The notes: generated from the sequence alone by a model not told the origin. A DNA stretch of 61,338 bases from WRIS01 sp964345475 (GCA_964345475.1 CAYFQW010000009.1:1-61338), one strand, 5' to 3'; shown: positions 50,408 through 59,355, counted from the stretch's first letter. Made by a program: numbers and translations.

Positions 50408-52096
50408 TTAGCTTATACCCAGTATGTGGCGCGCGCTGACAAAGCTCATGACAGAACCTGAGCCAATGGTCTGGCCACCATGCAAGTATGTTCCCGCTGA
50501 TACACCGCTCGAGCAGTTCCCAACTGCATACAAACCAGGAATGGGCTCTCCTTTGATCGACACAACCTGGGAGTTCTCATTAACCAAAAGCCCACCTGAG
50601 GTACCAAATGTTCCCGGCACAATGGGTATTCCGTAAAAGGGACCCGTAGCAAGGGGGGCTAGAACAGGATTTGCGAGATCGTCTCGCGGTCCTGCGTACA
50701 CAGCGTCCGTATACATATCAAACTCGTATGAACCACGACCAAACTTAGGGTCGAGGCCTTCGACCGCATGCTCATTGAACTCTGCGATTTCTGCAGCTAG
50801 GCTGGCAGCATCAATTCCCAAAGCTTCTGCTAATTCCTCTATCGTCTCGCCCTTAGCGTAGAATTCCGGTATTTCGTCAGAGGCATCTTGCTGCCCGGGC
50901 AAGCGGTATACGCCTGCCACACTAGAGTCGCAGATGTAATAAGATATGAGGTTAGATGCACTCGGGTCGCCGCTATCGAAGCTACCAAGAGATTGGTTGA
51001 AGACTGCGTAGGCGGAGCATTCATTCCCGATACGCCTGCCCTTCTTGTTGACTACACAAGACCCAGGCAAAGAACGATAGGTGTTAGCGTCGAAGCCCGC
51101 AAAGTTCACTGATACCGATCCGCTTTGCAGAAGCTCTTCAGCATTTTCTCCACTTACTAAAAATGATGGCAGGCCCCAATTCATATCCATATACGCAAGA
51201 TCTGCTCCTACCTGCTGCCCCATGCGATGACCGTCACCGGTGTTAGTGGTAACGGATGTCGTCGAGAGAAGCGGGAAGGGCAGATACTGCTGACGCATCT
51301 CGTCGTTATGCTCAAAACCACCGGTTCCGAGTACGACGCCCTTGTTTGCACCGATCTTCAAATCGCCGGCAACAAGGCCGATAACAGCGCCCGACTCATC
51401 AACAATAAGTTCGGTAACCTCAGTGCCCATGATCAATTCTATGTTTTCATCGGCTTCAATTACTTCGTTTACCTTGTTCCATGCCGGACCACCATGCCCA
51501 GCATTTACTTCTCCGTCTATCGCAACGACGCCAATATTGCCACGGCCGAACCCGAGGTAGCCCTCGCAAGGCTCGTAGTAATCTTGGTACATTTTCATAG
51601 TGAAATCGTAGGTGAATCCAAATTTTTCTTCCGCCCATAGCAAGAAAGCATCGCCGTTTTTTACGTAGTTTTCGACAACAGATACATCTGCGCGCCCTCT
51701 TGTAGCGCTCGTGTAGTATTTTATAACCTCTTCAAGGCTGTCTTCGACACCTGCCGCTTCGGCAATATGTGTCAGAGGAATGCCGACTCCCCCGCCGGAA
51801 AGAGCGGTCGTACCGCCGAAGGCCTCGGCCTTCTCGATAATAATGACCGATTCGGCGCCGAAGTCAGATGCTGCAACTGCAGCAATCGCCGCAGTGCCCG
51901 TACCAACAACAACTACATCCGCAGTTTTATCCCAGGATACCGCCTCGCTCGATGCGCCCTGCGATGAGCCTCCTGCCGAGCTGCCTCCCTGAGAACAAGA
52001 TGCGAGCCCTACAGTGGCAACACCTGCAGCCAAAGCTGCTGAAGTCTTAAGAAAATTCCTTCTACTTACGTTTGAGGTACTTTTTGAGTCAGTCAT
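50408..52096 (-). CDS. Tat-exported FAD-dependent fumarate-reductase-like oxidoreductase
   Basis: 562 residues. Tat signal SRRNFLK (11-17) with lipobox LASC (Cys34), so probably a surface lipoprotein. FAD-binding: VVVGTGTAAIAAVAAS near residue 60, EKAEAFGGTTALSGGG, and the C-terminal GLYAVGNCSSGVSAGTYLHGG with GSGSVMSF. It belongs to the fumarate reductase/succinate dehydrogenase flavoprotein superfamily and lacks the FMN and haem domains of its cousins, so an electron donor must be separate. Coriobacteriia carry many such enzymes for diverse acceptors; the substrate is unknown. The LysR gene is divergent, 261 bases away. Confidence 0.9.
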   Translation of the reverse strand: MTDSKSTSNVSRRNFLKTSAALAAGVATVGLASCSQGGSSAGGSSQGASSEAVSWDKTADVVVVGTGTAAIAAVAASDFGAESVIIIEKAEAFGGTTALSGGGVGIPLTHIAEAAGVEDSLEEVIKYYTSATRGRADVSVVENYVKNGDAFLLWAEEKFGFTYDFTMKMYQDYYEPCEGYLGFGRGNIGVVAIDGEVNAGHGGPAWNKVNEVIEADENIELIMGTEVTELIVDESGAVIGLVAGDLKIGANKGVVLGTGGFEHNDEMRQQYLPFPLLSTTSVTTNTGDGHRMGQQVGADLAYMDMNWGLPSFLVSGENAEELLQSGSVSVNFAGFDANTYRSLPGSCVVNKKGRRIGNECSAYAVFNQSLGSFDSGDPSASNLISYYICDSSVAGVYRLPGQQDASDEIPEFYAKGETIEELAEALGIDAASLAAEIAEFNEHAVEGLDPKFGRGSYEFDMYTDAVYAGPRDDLANPVLAPLATGPFYGIPIVPGTFGTSGGLLVNENSQVVSIKGEPIPGLYAVGNCSSGVSAGTYLHGGQTIGSGSVMSFVSARHILGIS

Positions 52097-52357
52097 TGCT
52101 ATTCCTCCTCAAGCTTCTTTTTGGTAACATCTCCCTTGGATGTTGGACTACAGATTGCCTGCTAAAACTGCTCGTGGCAAATAATTGTTTTGTCCTCAAA
52201 GATCGCAGTCTCTAGGGCATGGTATTCTAATTTTTGATACTATGTATTTCGGTTCTTTATAGCACCTTGTCATTCACGAATTTCGTTAGTATCCGTCAAA
52301 ATTGGGAGTGTTCGCCGAGAACGCGGATCGGGGTACCAAATATAATAGGGGACTTTT

Positions 52358-53251
52358 ATGAAAATTGAACTGCTTAATGAGTTCGTTGTCTTCGCGAAGC
52401 ATATGAACTTCAGCGAGGCCGCAAAAGAGCTCTTCCTTTCTCAACCTGGCCTGAGCACCCATATGAGCAACCTTGAGAAGGAGTTGGGTTTTACCCTCAT
52501 CGATCGTGATAACGGGCCTACCTTAAGTCCTGCTGGAATCGTATTTCTCGATTGTGCGCAGGATATCCTCTATCGCTACGAACGAGGCCTCGAAGAATGC
52601 AGGGCTACATCTTCGGCCCCGCCCTTGGTACGCATACTTGCTGTTTCGAGCGATTCAACATTTATGCGGATGCTCGGAAAGATAAAGGGTATTCCCTTCA
52701 CCTTTGTACCCCTTGAGAGCGATATGCCCGTATTAAAAGGTCTGCAGAAAAATATTATCGATATCGGAGTTTGCACCGACTTCACGCTTAATCCTAGCTT
52801 GCGAGAAAAAGCTATAGCAGACAATATTGCGTGGTTTTACCTCGAAAAAGGCACGGCCTCCATCAGCATGATGAAAACGCACCCCTTTGCTCAAAAGAAA
52901 AGTATAAGCCGTGCCGATCTCGCAAACACCACTATCGTTATCAATGGGGGAACGCATTACGATATGTGGCGTGCCGTTATACAAGAATATCTCGGTGAAG
53001 GTATTGACTTGAAATTCAGGCTTGACCCTATTGGCAGTATATCCAACCTGGCAATTACCGACTTTGGCGACTCGGTGCACATATGCGGCAGTGAGGCCAA
53101 CCGAGAATATCTTTCTAAACGCGACGATGTCGTTATTTTTGAGGAACTCGATGACGGCCCCATCACCTACGATACGATAATCGCCTATCGCAGCGATAGC
53201 GGCAATGAAAATGTGGCAGCTTGCATCGAGGCTCTCAAGGCACAGCTGTAG
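52358..53251 (+). CDS. LysR-family transcriptional regulator
   Basis: 297 residues. N-terminal winged HTH: EFVVFAKHMNFSEAAKELFLSQPGLSTHMSNLEKELG (positions about 8-45), with the rest of the wing up to LSPAGIVFL, then an effector-binding domain of the periplasmic-binding-protein fold. AGGGGA precedes ATG 52358. It is divergent from the Tat flavoprotein and therefore its likely regulator, responding to that enzyme's substrate. The gap 52097-52357 should hold the operator; no clear T-N11-A box was picked out. Confidence 0.93.
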   Translation: MKIELLNEFVVFAKHMNFSEAAKELFLSQPGLSTHMSNLEKELGFTLIDRDNGPTLSPAGIVFLDCAQDILYRYERGLEECRATSSAPPLVRILAVSSDSTFMRMLGKIKGIPFTFVPLESDMPVLKGLQKNIIDIGVCTDFTLNPSLREKAIADNIAWFYLEKGTASISMMKTHPFAQKKSISRADLANTTIVINGGTHYDMWRAVIQEYLGEGIDLKFRLDPIGSISNLAITDFGDSVHICGSEANREYLSKRDDVVIFEELDDGPITYDTIIAYRSDSGNENVAACIEALKAQL

Positions 53252-53279
53252 GTCGCAACTATTGTCGCGACCCCCGGAC

Positions 53280-53376
53280 GATGCGGCCCGAACCGTAAGA
53301 GTGCCTGTTTGATGTCGGGCTGCGTAAGAAATCTTCTCAAGCTTAATGTCGAGCTGTGGAAGAAATCTTCTCAGGC
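53280..53376. repeat. 34-bp tandem repeat after lysR, touching the ABC ATPase stop
   Basis: Two near-identical 34-base units at 53309-53342 and 53343-53376 (shared GTCG-GCTG and AAGAAATCTTCTCA), preceded by a weaker unit at 53280-53308 (GCGGC...CGTAAGA). Convergent 3' ends of lysR and the ABC ATPase lie on either side. Confidence 0.8.
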
Positions 53377-54201
53377 CTACAAAATATGTCCGAGAAAATC
53401 TTTGGTGCGCGCTGATTGAGGATTATCAAACACCTGGTCAGGACTGCCTTCCTCGACAACGACACCCCCGTCCATAAAGATCACGCGATCGGCAACGTCG
53501 CGCGCAAAGCCCATTTCGTGTGTTACGACCATCATTGTCATACCTTGCTGGGCTAGGTCTTTCATAACATCAAGGACCCCGCGAACCAACTCGGGATCAA
53601 GCGCACTTGTCACCTCATCAAAAAGCATAACGGTGGGGTCCATCGCCAGAGCACGTGCTATCGCCACCCTTTGTTGTTGTCCGCCTGACAGCTGTGCGGG
53701 ATAGAAATCGATCCGGTCACCAAGCCCTACCTTCTCAAGCTGCTCGATGGCGATTTCTTCAGCTTCTTTCTTTGAGCGATGCTTTACTTTGCGCTGCGCG
53801 AGCATGACATTTTTCTTAGCCGTAAGATGAGGAAAGAGATTGAAGCTTTGAAACACCATGCCGATATGCTCACGCGTTTTATTAATATTGTTCTTCTTAT
53901 CGGTAATGTCACAATCTTGAAATAGAATGCGGCCGCCTGTTGGCGTCTCAAGAAGATTGACGCAGCGTAGCAAAGTTGACTTACCCGACCCTGAAGGCCC
54001 GAGGATAACAAGAGTTTCCCCACGCTTGACATCTAAATCTATACCGGCAAGCACTTGGTTGTCAGCGTAACTCTTCTTGAGCCCCTGGATGCTCACGATT
54101 ATATCGTTGGGATTTTCAGCCCCCTCCCAGCGGGAAGACTCCTGAGAGTCAACTGCCGTATCGAGAGGTGGGAGGACAGTTTCCTGTATTGTGTTGCTCA
54201 T
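53377..54201 (-). CDS. polar amino acid ABC transporter ATPase
   Basis: GlnQ/HisP-type ATPase, 274 residues. A 35-residue N-terminal extension precedes IVSIQGLKKSYADNQVL. Walker A is LGPSGSGKSTLL, Q-loop VFQSFNLFPHLT, signature LSGGQQQRVAIARAL, Walker B VMLFDEVTSALD and H-loop VVTHEMGFARDVADRVIFM. ATG 54201 shares one base with the permease stop (TGATG), with GAGG upstream. It completes the importer with the permease and binding protein. Confidence 0.95.
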   Translation of the reverse strand: MSNTIQETVLPPLDTAVDSQESSRWEGAENPNDIIVSIQGLKKSYADNQVLAGIDLDVKRGETLVILGPSGSGKSTLLRCVNLLETPTGGRILFQDCDITDKKNNINKTREHIGMVFQSFNLFPHLTAKKNVMLAQRKVKHRSKKEAEEIAIEQLEKVGLGDRIDFYPAQLSGGQQQRVAIARALAMDPTVMLFDEVTSALDPELVRGVLDVMKDLAQQGMTMMVVTHEMGFARDVADRVIFMDGGVVVEEGSPDQVFDNPQSARTKDFLGHIL

Positions 54202-55670
54202 CAATCCAGCCTCGCCTCCTCTTCTGGGGCCATAGGTTTCCTCGTTTTGTGCGGATTTTTTAACACAAGCGCTTCCTTATCATTGAGCGAGGCATCTCCG
54301 TCAGGAAAAGACATGGCCATACCGCTTTCATGAGAAGCAACTAGGATATCGCCACCGCTCCGCGAGTTTTTCTTTTTGTTCGTCTTGACAACCCCCGCAT
54401 CCCTGTCGGCCATATGAGCCTCAAGGATACTGATAAGCTTTGTAAGGGGCAGAGTAACGATAAGGTAGAACCCTGCTGCCACAATGTAGGGTGTTACATT
54501 TCCAGTAGCAGCCGTCAGAGTTTTTGAGAAGAGCATAATCTCACCGAGACCAATAGCCGCAAGCAGAGAGGTGTCTTTGTACAGCAATATGAATTCGGAT
54601 GTCATGGTTGGAATGACCCTCCGAATTGTTTGCGGGATGATTACATTGAGCATGGTTTGCGGCCCCGTCATGCCAAGCGAGCGCGAAGCCTCAAACTGGC
54701 CCTTGTTAATAGACTGAATACCTGCACGGAATATTTCTGCCAAATACGCTGAAGAGTTCATTACCATGACAAGTACACCAAGGGGGAATTCGTTAAGAGA
54801 AAGCCCCAGAAGCGGCAAGCCGAGAAAGGCGATGTATATCTGCAGGAATAAAGGTGTACCACGAATGACGTTTACGTAAAGGCTTCCAATGCCCTTCAGT
54901 ATGCGATTGCCCGACATCCGGAGAAAAGACCAGAACAAACCTAGAGGGATGGCGAGAGGAAAACCTATCAAAACTAGGGCTAAGGCAACGATCCATCCCG
55001 AAAAGATAGAAGGGACGCTTACTACGATTATAGTAGGATCGAAAAAGAGGTGGAGGAATTTGACAGAATTCCAGCTTTGCACCCACGACTGACTAGCGAG
55101 CCATCTCGATAGACTTTCAGCGGGCGAAAGACCGACAACAACAATGGGGGAAACATCGTTGGCGGAAAGAGTTTTCTCTACCTCATCTTCTGTGGTGTAG
55201 CTTCCCTGGAGGCCATACGAGCCGCCCCCTGAGGGAAACTTTATCCCATTCACTTCAACCATAATAAGCGTACCCTCAGGCGTGCCCTGAGGAAATACTA
55301 TCTTGACGCCGTTTGAGCCTCCGCCCTCGACGGTGCTCTCGCACTCTACCACGTCAAGACCTATAAGTGTTTTTACCTTTACGCTTTCAAGGGGAAACTT
55401 TGAACCTTCGGGCATCTCGAGCAAAAGCTCTACCACTGATTCACCTTCGTCAGTTTGCCCTTGAAAAGTAAGGCGCGTTTCGGTGCCTCCAAAAACATCA
55501 CTGCCGCCATCTTGGTTTGATTGCGCAGTCCAGCGCTCTATTTCAAGAGCCTGCGCTTGTGATGGATAGGCTATTGACACCAGAATTGCCGCAATGCTTA
55601 CAAGCATTGCGGCAATCCATATCTTGTTCTTTCTAAAAGAAGCTGTTCTCACAAGGCCTAGCCAAACCAC
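54201..55670 (-). CDS. amino acid ABC permease with N-terminal extracytoplasmic domain
   Basis: 489 residues, about twice the usual 220-250. The C-terminal half (about 210-440) is a normal HisMQ-type permease: FPLAIPLGLFWSFLR, VIRGTPLFLQIYI, SAYLAEIFRAGIQSI and the EAA loop EASRSLGMTGPQTML. Before it, a signal-anchor helix (17-40) leads into a roughly 165-residue beta-rich, extracytoplasmic domain of no family I recognise. The C-terminal about 60 residues are a cytoplasmic low-complexity tail. The start is uncertain: GTG 55670 overlaps the binding protein gene by 13 bases; GTG 55652 just after its stop is possible. Confidence 0.9.
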   Translation of the reverse strand: MVWLGLVRTASFRKNKIWIAAMLVSIAAILVSIAYPSQAQALEIERWTAQSNQDGGSDVFGGTETRLTFQGQTDEGESVVELLLEMPEGSKFPLESVKVKTLIGLDVVECESTVEGGGSNGVKIVFPQGTPEGTLIMVEVNGIKFPSGGGSYGLQGSYTTEDEVEKTLSANDVSPIVVVGLSPAESLSRWLASQSWVQSWNSVKFLHLFFDPTIIVVSVPSIFSGWIVALALVLIGFPLAIPLGLFWSFLRMSGNRILKGIGSLYVNVIRGTPLFLQIYIAFLGLPLLGLSLNEFPLGVLVMVMNSSAYLAEIFRAGIQSINKGQFEASRSLGMTGPQTMLNVIIPQTIRRVIPTMTSEFILLYKDTSLLAAIGLGEIMLFSKTLTAATGNVTPYIVAAGFYLIVTLPLTKLISILEAHMADRDAGVVKTNKKKNSRSGGDILVASHESGMAMSFPDGDASLNDKEALVLKNPHKTRKPMAPEEEARLD

Positions 55671-56464
55671 TTCTGGTATACGGCATCATAATTGCCGTTT
55701 TCCTTGATGGCTTTCAATGCCTCGTTCAGGGCTTTGGTGAGCTCAGGGTTGTCCTGGCTTACCACGATGCCATACTGCTCGCCTGTTGGAATCTCTTGTA
55801 CTACCTCTGCGTCGGTATAAGCGTCCTTAACGTAATACTGTGCTACAGGGAGATCGACTGCGATGCCGTCAATCTTTCCAGCTTGCAGAGCGGCAAAGAC
55901 AGCCGTCATTTCATCAAAGGGCACAACCTCCGCACCATCGATGTTCTCAACGGCCCAATCGTAACCAGTTGTGCCTGACTGAGCACCAACCTTTTTACCC
56001 TCAAGATCGCTTGCGGTCTTATAGCCTGAATCCTTCATGACCACGATGCTCTGGTTTGAATCGAGATACGGATCGGTGAAATCGATCTCTTTTTTACGTG
56101 CCTCAGTGATGGTGATTGACGAGGCGCCTATGTCAGCCTTACCACCGGCAGCAACGAGAGGTGCAATGGTGTCAAACTTCACAGAAGAAAGAAATTCTGC
56201 CTCAAGCCCCATTTCCTCAGCGAGTGCTCCCAATAAATCAACGGTGAAGCCTACAGGTTGCCCGTTTTCAAGATTTTCGAATGGTGGAAAATCGAGAGAG
56301 GCCGCTACAGTAAGCTTCCCATCAGTTATAAGCGTATAGCTTCCATCAGAAGCCGCTTCGTCGGCAGACTCCTTGGAAGAATCCCCACCTCCGCTACATC
56401 CAACAAGTGCAAAACCTGCCACCAAGGCAAGCATGCACAGCAGCGCGAGTGCTTTCTTTTTCAT
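55658..56464 (-). CDS. amino acid ABC transporter substrate-binding lipoprotein
   Basis: 268 residues. Lipobox LVGC (Cys23) and an acidic linker, then the family 3 solute-binding fold: LTVAASLDFPPFENLENGQPVGF, VDLLGALAEEMGLEAEF, SITITEARKKEIDFTDPYL and AQSGTTGYDWAVEN. These are typical of glutamine/histidine/cystine binders; the ligand is not certain. First gene of the three-gene importer operon, with a strong upstream control region. Confidence 0.95.
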   Translation of the reverse strand: MKKKALALLCMLALVAGFALVGCSGGGDSSKESADEAASDGSYTLITDGKLTVAASLDFPPFENLENGQPVGFTVDLLGALAEEMGLEAEFLSSVKFDTIAPLVAAGGKADIGASSITITEARKKEIDFTDPYLDSNQSIVVMKDSGYKTASDLEGKKVGAQSGTTGYDWAVENIDGAEVVPFDEMTAVFAALQAGKIDGIAVDLPVAQYYVKDAYTDAEVVQEIPTGEQYGIVVSQDNPELTKALNEALKAIKENGNYDAVYQKWFG

Positions 56465-56492
56465 TACATTCCCCTTTCATGCTTATACATAT

Positions 56493-56527
56493 TTAAAATA
56501 GGTGTTGAACACAAAGCTCTATTTTAA
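56493..56527 (-). promoter_or_regulatory. dyad and duplicated -10-like boxes before the importer operon
   Basis: TTAAAATAG (56493-56501) and CTATTTTAA (56519-56527) with the inner palindrome GTGTTGAACAC (56502-56512) form a leader hairpin. Further upstream (about 56555-56600) two minus-strand GGTATACTT boxes repeat, the better being a TATACT -10. Amino acid control is plausible. Confidence 0.45.
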
Positions 56528-56665
56528 GGTTTCCCTGCGCAATTATCAAACAAAGGAAGTATACCCTACCAGAAAAAACGGTAAGTATACCGATTTTTGT
56601 TTATTCTTTTTCCAGGAGCCGACTTTTTCTACCCGTTTTTCCCTGCCTTTTTCATGCGTGGAGGC

Positions 56666-57445
56666 TTAAGACTCCACGCTTTTCAGAGATCCATCAGAGG
56701 TAATTGTTGCCACCTGGAGAGGAATGTTTTTCCCGCTCGCTGCAATGGCAGCTCGTACGGCGCGCTCTAAGCCGCCGCAACAAGGGACTTCCATGCGAGC
56801 TAAAGTGACAGACGAGAGATCGTGCTCAGAGAAGATTTGACTGAGTTTCTGGGTGTAGTCGCCTTCGTCTAGTTTGGGGCATCCAATGATGGTTATCTTT
56901 CCTGTCATAAAATCTTTGTGGAAGTCACCGTAGGAAAAGGCCGTGCAGTCTGCAGCAACAAGAAGGTCTGCCTTGTCAAAATATGCCGCAGCTGTATTGA
57001 CGAGCTTGATTTGAATGGGCCATTGGCCAAGCTGACTGGGACGTACATCTTGTGCATCGACGGCAGATACTCCCTGCGAAGAGGTCTTTTGAGTCCTGTC
57101 GTTAAAAAGCTTGCCGGCTAGCCCTGCGCAAGTGCGCGGTAGCTCAGCCTCGTCCGCTGCTGCCTGTTCCCGGCTTTGACCTGCCACTTTCTGCTTTGCT
57201 TCTTCTTGGGCAGCCAAAACAGCAGCTTCATCGTAGCTTGCTGCAAGCCGCTTTTCGAAATGTATGGCATCTCTGGGACATACGGGCAGGCAATCGCCTA
57301 GGCCGTCGCAGTAATCATCGCGGATGAGCCTTGCCTTGCCATCGATAAGAGCCAATGCCCCCTCGTGACAAGCTTCGATGCACAAACCGCATCCATCACA
57401 GGCCTCTTCGTCTATTTTGATTATGGTTCTCATTACATTTGTCAT
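56666..57445 (-). CDS. double 4Fe-4S ferredoxin-domain protein
   Basis: 259 residues. N-terminal ferredoxin pair: CDGCGLCIEACHEGAL, then CDGLGDCLPVCPRDAI, whose second Cys is Leu, a variant usual in this family. A 200-residue C-terminal domain follows with VAADCTAFSYGDFH, IIGCPKLDEGDY and EVPCCGGLERAV. The Cys residues in the last two suggest another metal or redox site. ATG 57445 has GGAAAGG upstream; earlier in-frame starts lack one. Likely a cytoplasmic electron carrier of anaerobes; the partner is unknown. Confidence 0.85.
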   Translation of the reverse strand: MTNVMRTIIKIDEEACDGCGLCIEACHEGALALIDGKARLIRDDYCDGLGDCLPVCPRDAIHFEKRLAASYDEAAVLAAQEEAKQKVAGQSREQAAADEAELPRTCAGLAGKLFNDRTQKTSSQGVSAVDAQDVRPSQLGQWPIQIKLVNTAAAYFDKADLLVAADCTAFSYGDFHKDFMTGKITIIGCPKLDEGDYTQKLSQIFSEHDLSSVTLARMEVPCCGGLERAVRAAIAASGKNIPLQVATITSDGSLKSVES

Positions 57446-57539
57446 AAGGAACACCTTTCCTCAAGCCAAGGGCACAGCCTCCGGCGCTTCTTGATTATGC
57501 ATACTGAAGGACAGCTTAGGGTATTAGGTGTCTATCTGT

Positions 57540-57555
57540 TGTTGCATTTGCAACA
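57540..57555 (-). promoter_or_regulatory. palindrome TGTTGCAtttGCAACA-type upstream of the ferredoxin gene
   Basis: TGTTGCATTTGCAACA, with arms TGTTGCA/TGCAACA about a TT centre, lies about 95 bases before the start codon at 57445. Arms of this length suggest a dimeric repressor or activator site; the factor is not identified. Confidence 0.45.
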
Positions 57556-57665
57556 TACCTTAAAGATACACGGCAGATCCTGTAAACCCCCTACGTGCTT
57601 TTGCTTACAGCGCCCCCCGATAGCGTGCAAGGCGCAAGGTGAGAGCGTGGTAATCACTCAGCGTG

Positions 57666-58430
57666 CTATTCACTTTCTAGGGCACGAGCTAAAACCTGCA
57701 TGCGGCCTTCCACATCCTCAATAATACGGCTGCATTCTTTGAGCTCGTTAACCGAGTCGATCCCTGGAATTTCACGTAGGGCCTTGTATTTCAGATCGTG
57801 CTCAAGGCTGGCCCAAAAATCCATGGCGATAGTCCGGAGCTGAATCTCAACAGGTATCTCCTCTTTGCCGTCGAGAAAGTTCACGGAGATATGCGCAATG
57901 AGATGTAGGCTGCGATATCCATTTGTTTTCGGTTCGGCAATATAGTCCTTCACAGTATCGACGGATAGGTCGTCCTGCTTGTCGAGTGTTTCATAGAGGG
58001 TATAGACGTCTTGAATATAGGAACAGATGACTCGAACCCCTGCTATATCAAGAATATGGTTTTGAGCATTTTCAATAGTAGGTTCCTTACCGTATCGATC
58101 GAGCTTTTCTATGATGCTTCTCGGTGACTTCAGCCGCGACTCGATATGATGAATAGTTGAGCGCTTGTTTCTTTGCTTGAGGTTCTGATCGAGTATTTCA
58201 AGACGTATTTCCATTTCTTTCATGGCAGCGGTGTATTTGTACATAATCGCATGCGCTGCTTCGTCGATTAAACCTAAGCGATCCAAACCCTCTTTAGATA
58301 AAACTCGCTTCGTGTCAATATAGGCATCATCATCAAGATCCCCGGCCAAAAATATCCGCCTGTCCTGTGCTGATAGCGCAGGTGTCTTCGAATCGAGCGT
58401 CAAGAGCTCGCCCTCTTTTTCTTGCATCAT
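57666..58430 (-). CDS. small alarmone synthetase (RelQ/YjbM type)
   Basis: 254-residue GTP pyrophosphokinase making (p)ppGpp, without the hydrolase or TGS domains of RelA/SpoT. Synthetase marks: HHIESRLKSPRSIIEKL, DIAGVRVICSYIQDVY, the substrate loop EPKTNGYRSLHLIA and VEIQLRTIAMDFWASLEHDL. Two adjacent ATGs (58430 and 58427) both fit GGAG. It lies 37 bases after mazG on the same strand; MazG is known to act on ppGpp-related nucleotide balance in E. coli, so the pairing may be functional. Confidence 0.92.
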   Translation of the reverse strand: MMQEKEGELLTLDSKTPALSAQDRRIFLAGDLDDDAYIDTKRVLSKEGLDRLGLIDEAAHAIMYKYTAAMKEMEIRLEILDQNLKQRNKRSTIHHIESRLKSPRSIIEKLDRYGKEPTIENAQNHILDIAGVRVICSYIQDVYTLYETLDKQDDLSVDTVKDYIAEPKTNGYRSLHLIAHISVNFLDGKEEIPVEIQLRTIAMDFWASLEHDLKYKALREIPGIDSVNELKECSRIIEDVEGRMQVLARALESE

Positions 58431-58467
58431 CTGCTCCGATCTACACTGCCCCTCAAGCAGCTTACCT

Positions 58468-59355
58468 CTAAGCTCTGGGAAGAAGTTCTTCTCTCTTAGC
58501 TTGTGCCCAAAACTCTTCCATCTCTTCCATGCTAAGCTCGTCTACCTCGCGTCCCTGCTTTCGAGCCTGTCCTTCGATAAAGCTCCAGCGATTTCTGAAC
58601 TTGCGGTTGCCTGCTCGTAGGGCAGACTCCGCATCGACACCCATTTTTCGAGCAATATTCACGAAGGAAAATAAGACGTCGCCCATCTCAAGCTCAACAG
58701 CCTCAAAAGCAGCTGCCTCGGTGGACGACGCGCTTCCTTTGCTCGTTTTTGGAGCAGCCGCGAATGCCTGTTTGAGCTCTTCAATTTCTGAATAGACCTG
58801 TTCCCAAACCTCGTCAATGCTATTCCACTCAAATCCTGCCGACACAGCTTTTTTGGATATTTTTTGAGCCTGCAAGAGGGCGGGTGCCGAAGTTGGTACT
58901 GAGTCTAAGAGGCTTTTTTGCTGAGAGGTTGCTGTATGCTGAGAACCTTCGTGTTGCGCCTCTCCATGCTGCTCCCTGTGTTCTTTCAGCTTCTCTTTTT
59001 CCCAAAGAGTAAGAACCTCCGCAGCGTCATTGGCCTGTTCATCCCCGAATACATGCGGATGTCTGCGTATTAGTTTCTTGTTGATGCCGCGGCACACGTC
59101 CTCAATGGTAAATTCATCGTTGTCGGCCGCAATCTGTGCATGCAGGACAACCTGAAGAAGAACATCTCCCAGCTCTTCCTGCAAATGCCTGATACTCTCG
59201 CTTTCGATGGCATCAAGGGCTTCATATGCTTCCTCAACCATATTTCGGGCTAAGCTTTGATGCGTTTGCTCGCGGTCCCAAGGACAGCCATCGGGGGCGC
59301 GCAAGGCCGCTACTATTTCAACAAGTTCCTCAAAAGGGGCGCTTGTATCACCCAT
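58468..59355 (-). CDS. mazG: nucleoside triphosphate pyrophosphohydrolase MazG
   Basis: 295 residues with the usual tandem all-alpha NTP-PPase domains. The first has CPWDREQTHQSLARNMVEEAYEALDAIE and EELGDVLLQVVLHAQIA. The second has EEIEELKQAF and ELEMGDVLFSFVNIAR near residues 195-240. The EExxE and ExxD metal patterns are intact in both. A low-complexity Gln/His/Ser insert (about 125-150) separates them. AGAGG precedes ATG 59355. The alarmone synthetase and ferredoxin gene follow. Confidence 0.95.
   Translation of the reverse strand: MGDTSAPFEELVEIVAALRAPDGCPWDREQTHQSLARNMVEEAYEALDAIESESIRHLQEELGDVLLQVVLHAQIAADNDEFTIEDVCRGINKKLIRRHPHVFGDEQANDAAEVLTLWEKEKLKEHREQHGEAQHEGSQHTATSQQKSLLDSVPTSAPALLQAQKISKKAVSAGFEWNSIDEVWEQVYSEIEELKQAFAAAPKTSKGSASSTEAAAFEAVELEMGDVLFSFVNIARKMGVDAESALRAGNRKFRNRWSFIEGQARKQGREVDELSMEEMEEFWAQAKREELLPRA

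Noticed and set aside
56750..57445. Missing cysteine in the second ferredoxin motif as a mutation
   Set aside because: CDGLGDC is the normal form in this protein family, so it is not a defect.
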